DNA of 64,000 nt from Gemmatimonadota bacterium (GTDB taxonomy: Bacteria; Gemmatimonadota; Gemmatimonadetes; Gemmatimonadales; Gemmatimonadaceae). Positions 63,511 to 64,000 of the stretch are shown one piece after another (within the stretch, counting starts at the first letter, position 1; each line of letters begins with the position of its first letter). Made by a program: the position numbers and the translations under genes. The stretch lies in contig JAJTHG010000002.1 in NCBI GenBank assembly GCA_021298835.1, positions 33,214-97,213 on the forward strand, read 5' to 3'. A model generated the notes under the pieces. The model searched no databases. It saw nothing but the letters and a program-made list of their open reading frames with translations, and was not told the origin of the DNA.

Positions 63511-64000
63511 TCAGTCGAGCGCGGCGATGGTCACGCCCGCCCCGCCCTCGTTCCACAGGCCGAGGCGAAACTCGCGCACGCGGACGTCCTTCCGCAGCAA
63601 CTCGGCGACGCGCTCGCGCAGCACTCCCGTGCCCTTGCCGTGGATGATCCGCACGCTCTTGAGGTCGGCGCGCACGGCGTCGTCAATGGCCGGCAGCAGG
63701 ATGTCGTCCACCTCGTCGGCCCGGGTGCCGCGGAGGTCCACCTCGGGACGGGCCTGGACGTCGGGGACCTCGGCGTAGGTGCCGGCGCGCTCCCGGGGCA
63801 CTTCGCGCGTGCCGCGCCTGAGCGTACGCAGCGGCACCGTCAGCTTGATCGTCCCGACGACGACGACGGCGTCGTCCCCCCGGACGTCGAGGAGCGTCCC
63901 GAGCCGGCCTCCCAGCGTCCCCACCTCGACGGCGTCACCCACGGCCGGCGGTGCAGCGGTGCCGGTGGCCGCGGCGGCACCGGTGGCCGCGGCGGCACCG
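63511..64000 (-). CDS. mutS2: MutS2 C-terminal part (cut by window edge)
   Basis: About 163 codons of the C-terminus are visible. A Gly/Ala/Thr linker (GAAAATG repeats) is followed by a small beta-barrel (VGDAVEVGTLGGRLGTLLDV) and a C-terminal Smr nuclease domain with VDLRGTRADEVDD and VRIIHGKGTGVLRE, which is the arrangement of MutS2. The MutS ATPase part would lie to the right of the window. MutS2 suppresses recombination or rescues collided ribosomes depending on species. The gene ends 22 bases before dnaG. Confidence 0.85.
   Translation of the reverse strand, partial: GAAAATGAAAATGTAAPPAVGDAVEVGTLGGRLGTLLDVRGDDAVVVVGTIKLTVPLRTLRRGTREVPRERAGTYAEVPDVQARPEVDLRGTRADEVDDILLPAIDDAVRADLKSVRIIHGKGTGVLRERVAELLRKDVRVREFRLGLWNEGGAGVTIAALD
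63964..63999. repeat. 18-bp tandem repeat in the mutS2 linker
   Basis: Two exact copies of GGTGGCCGCGGCGGCACC, encoding the Ala/Gly/Thr linker on the minus strand. The array may continue past the window edge. Confidence 0.88.

Overview
This is a very GC-rich bacterial chromosome segment, almost fully coding, with no plasmid, phage, IS or CRISPR signature. Most genes are housekeeping genes and most lie on the minus strand in long, tightly overlapping runs. There is no rRNA to place the organism. The protein flavour (archaeal/fungal-type aspartate-semialdehyde dehydrogenase, dnaG not paired with rpoD, a hybrid mix of families) suggests a non-proteobacterial phylum such as Gemmatimonadota. That is an inference, not a demonstration.

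Layout, minus strand unless stated. 1-3.5 kb: ribosomal run rplM-rpsI-rpsB-tsf-pyrH (pyrH cut by the window edge). 3.5-8.4 kb: biotin-dependent acyl-CoA carboxylase operon (carboxyltransferase, biotin carboxylase, an embedded RlmD-type rRNA methyltransferase, biotin carrier). 8.5-10.5 kb (+): hybrid sensor kinase. 10.4-14 kb: plsY, rpsA, cmk. 14-21.2 kb: aroA and a complete-looking aspartate-to-diaminopimelate operon dapE-asd-lysC-dapB-dapA-dapD. 21.3-23.2 kb (+): a SCO1-PCuAC copper chaperone fusion and a CtaG-like oxidase assembly protein. 23.3-32.5 kb: two giant enzymes, malonyl-CoA reductase (mcr) and trifunctional propionyl-CoA synthase (pcs), the signature enzymes of the 3-hydroxypropionate route. 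32.7-33 kb: tRNA-Leu(UAA) and tRNA-Gly(GCC). 33-36.6 kb: a six-hairpin glycosidase-like protein and a divergent secreted or outer-membrane protein (+). 36.5-45.8 kb: rny-folD-xseA-xseB-ispA-dxs-nadK-recN. 45.8-51.6 kb: infC-rpmI-rplT-pheS-pheT-(coiled coil)-zapA, then a structured RNA candidate before rny. 51.6-53.9 kb: metallo-hydrolase, DEDDh exonuclease and divergent rex (+). 53.9-64 kb: mutS2 (partial)-dnaG-zinc ribbon-recJ-rsmD-coaD-pta-STAS-anti-sigma kinase-SpoIIE/GAF phosphatase-rsmA.

The most striking content is metabolic. pcs and mcr are adjacent and co-oriented, and a carboxylase whose specificity position looks propionyl-CoA-type lies about 15 kb away. Together they could run acetyl-CoA -> malonyl-CoA -> 3-hydroxypropionate -> propionyl-CoA -> methylmalonyl-CoA. 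The later enzymes that close the 3-hydroxypropionate bi-cycle are not in the window. Regulatory observations include an AUU start and a transcription attenuator ahead of infC, four sigma70-like promoters with 17-bp spacers, several -10-like hexamers just upstream of start codons that suggest leaderless mRNAs, a possible 6S-like RNA between zapA and rny, and recurring tandem repeats with a 12-bp unit in coding and promoter DNA.
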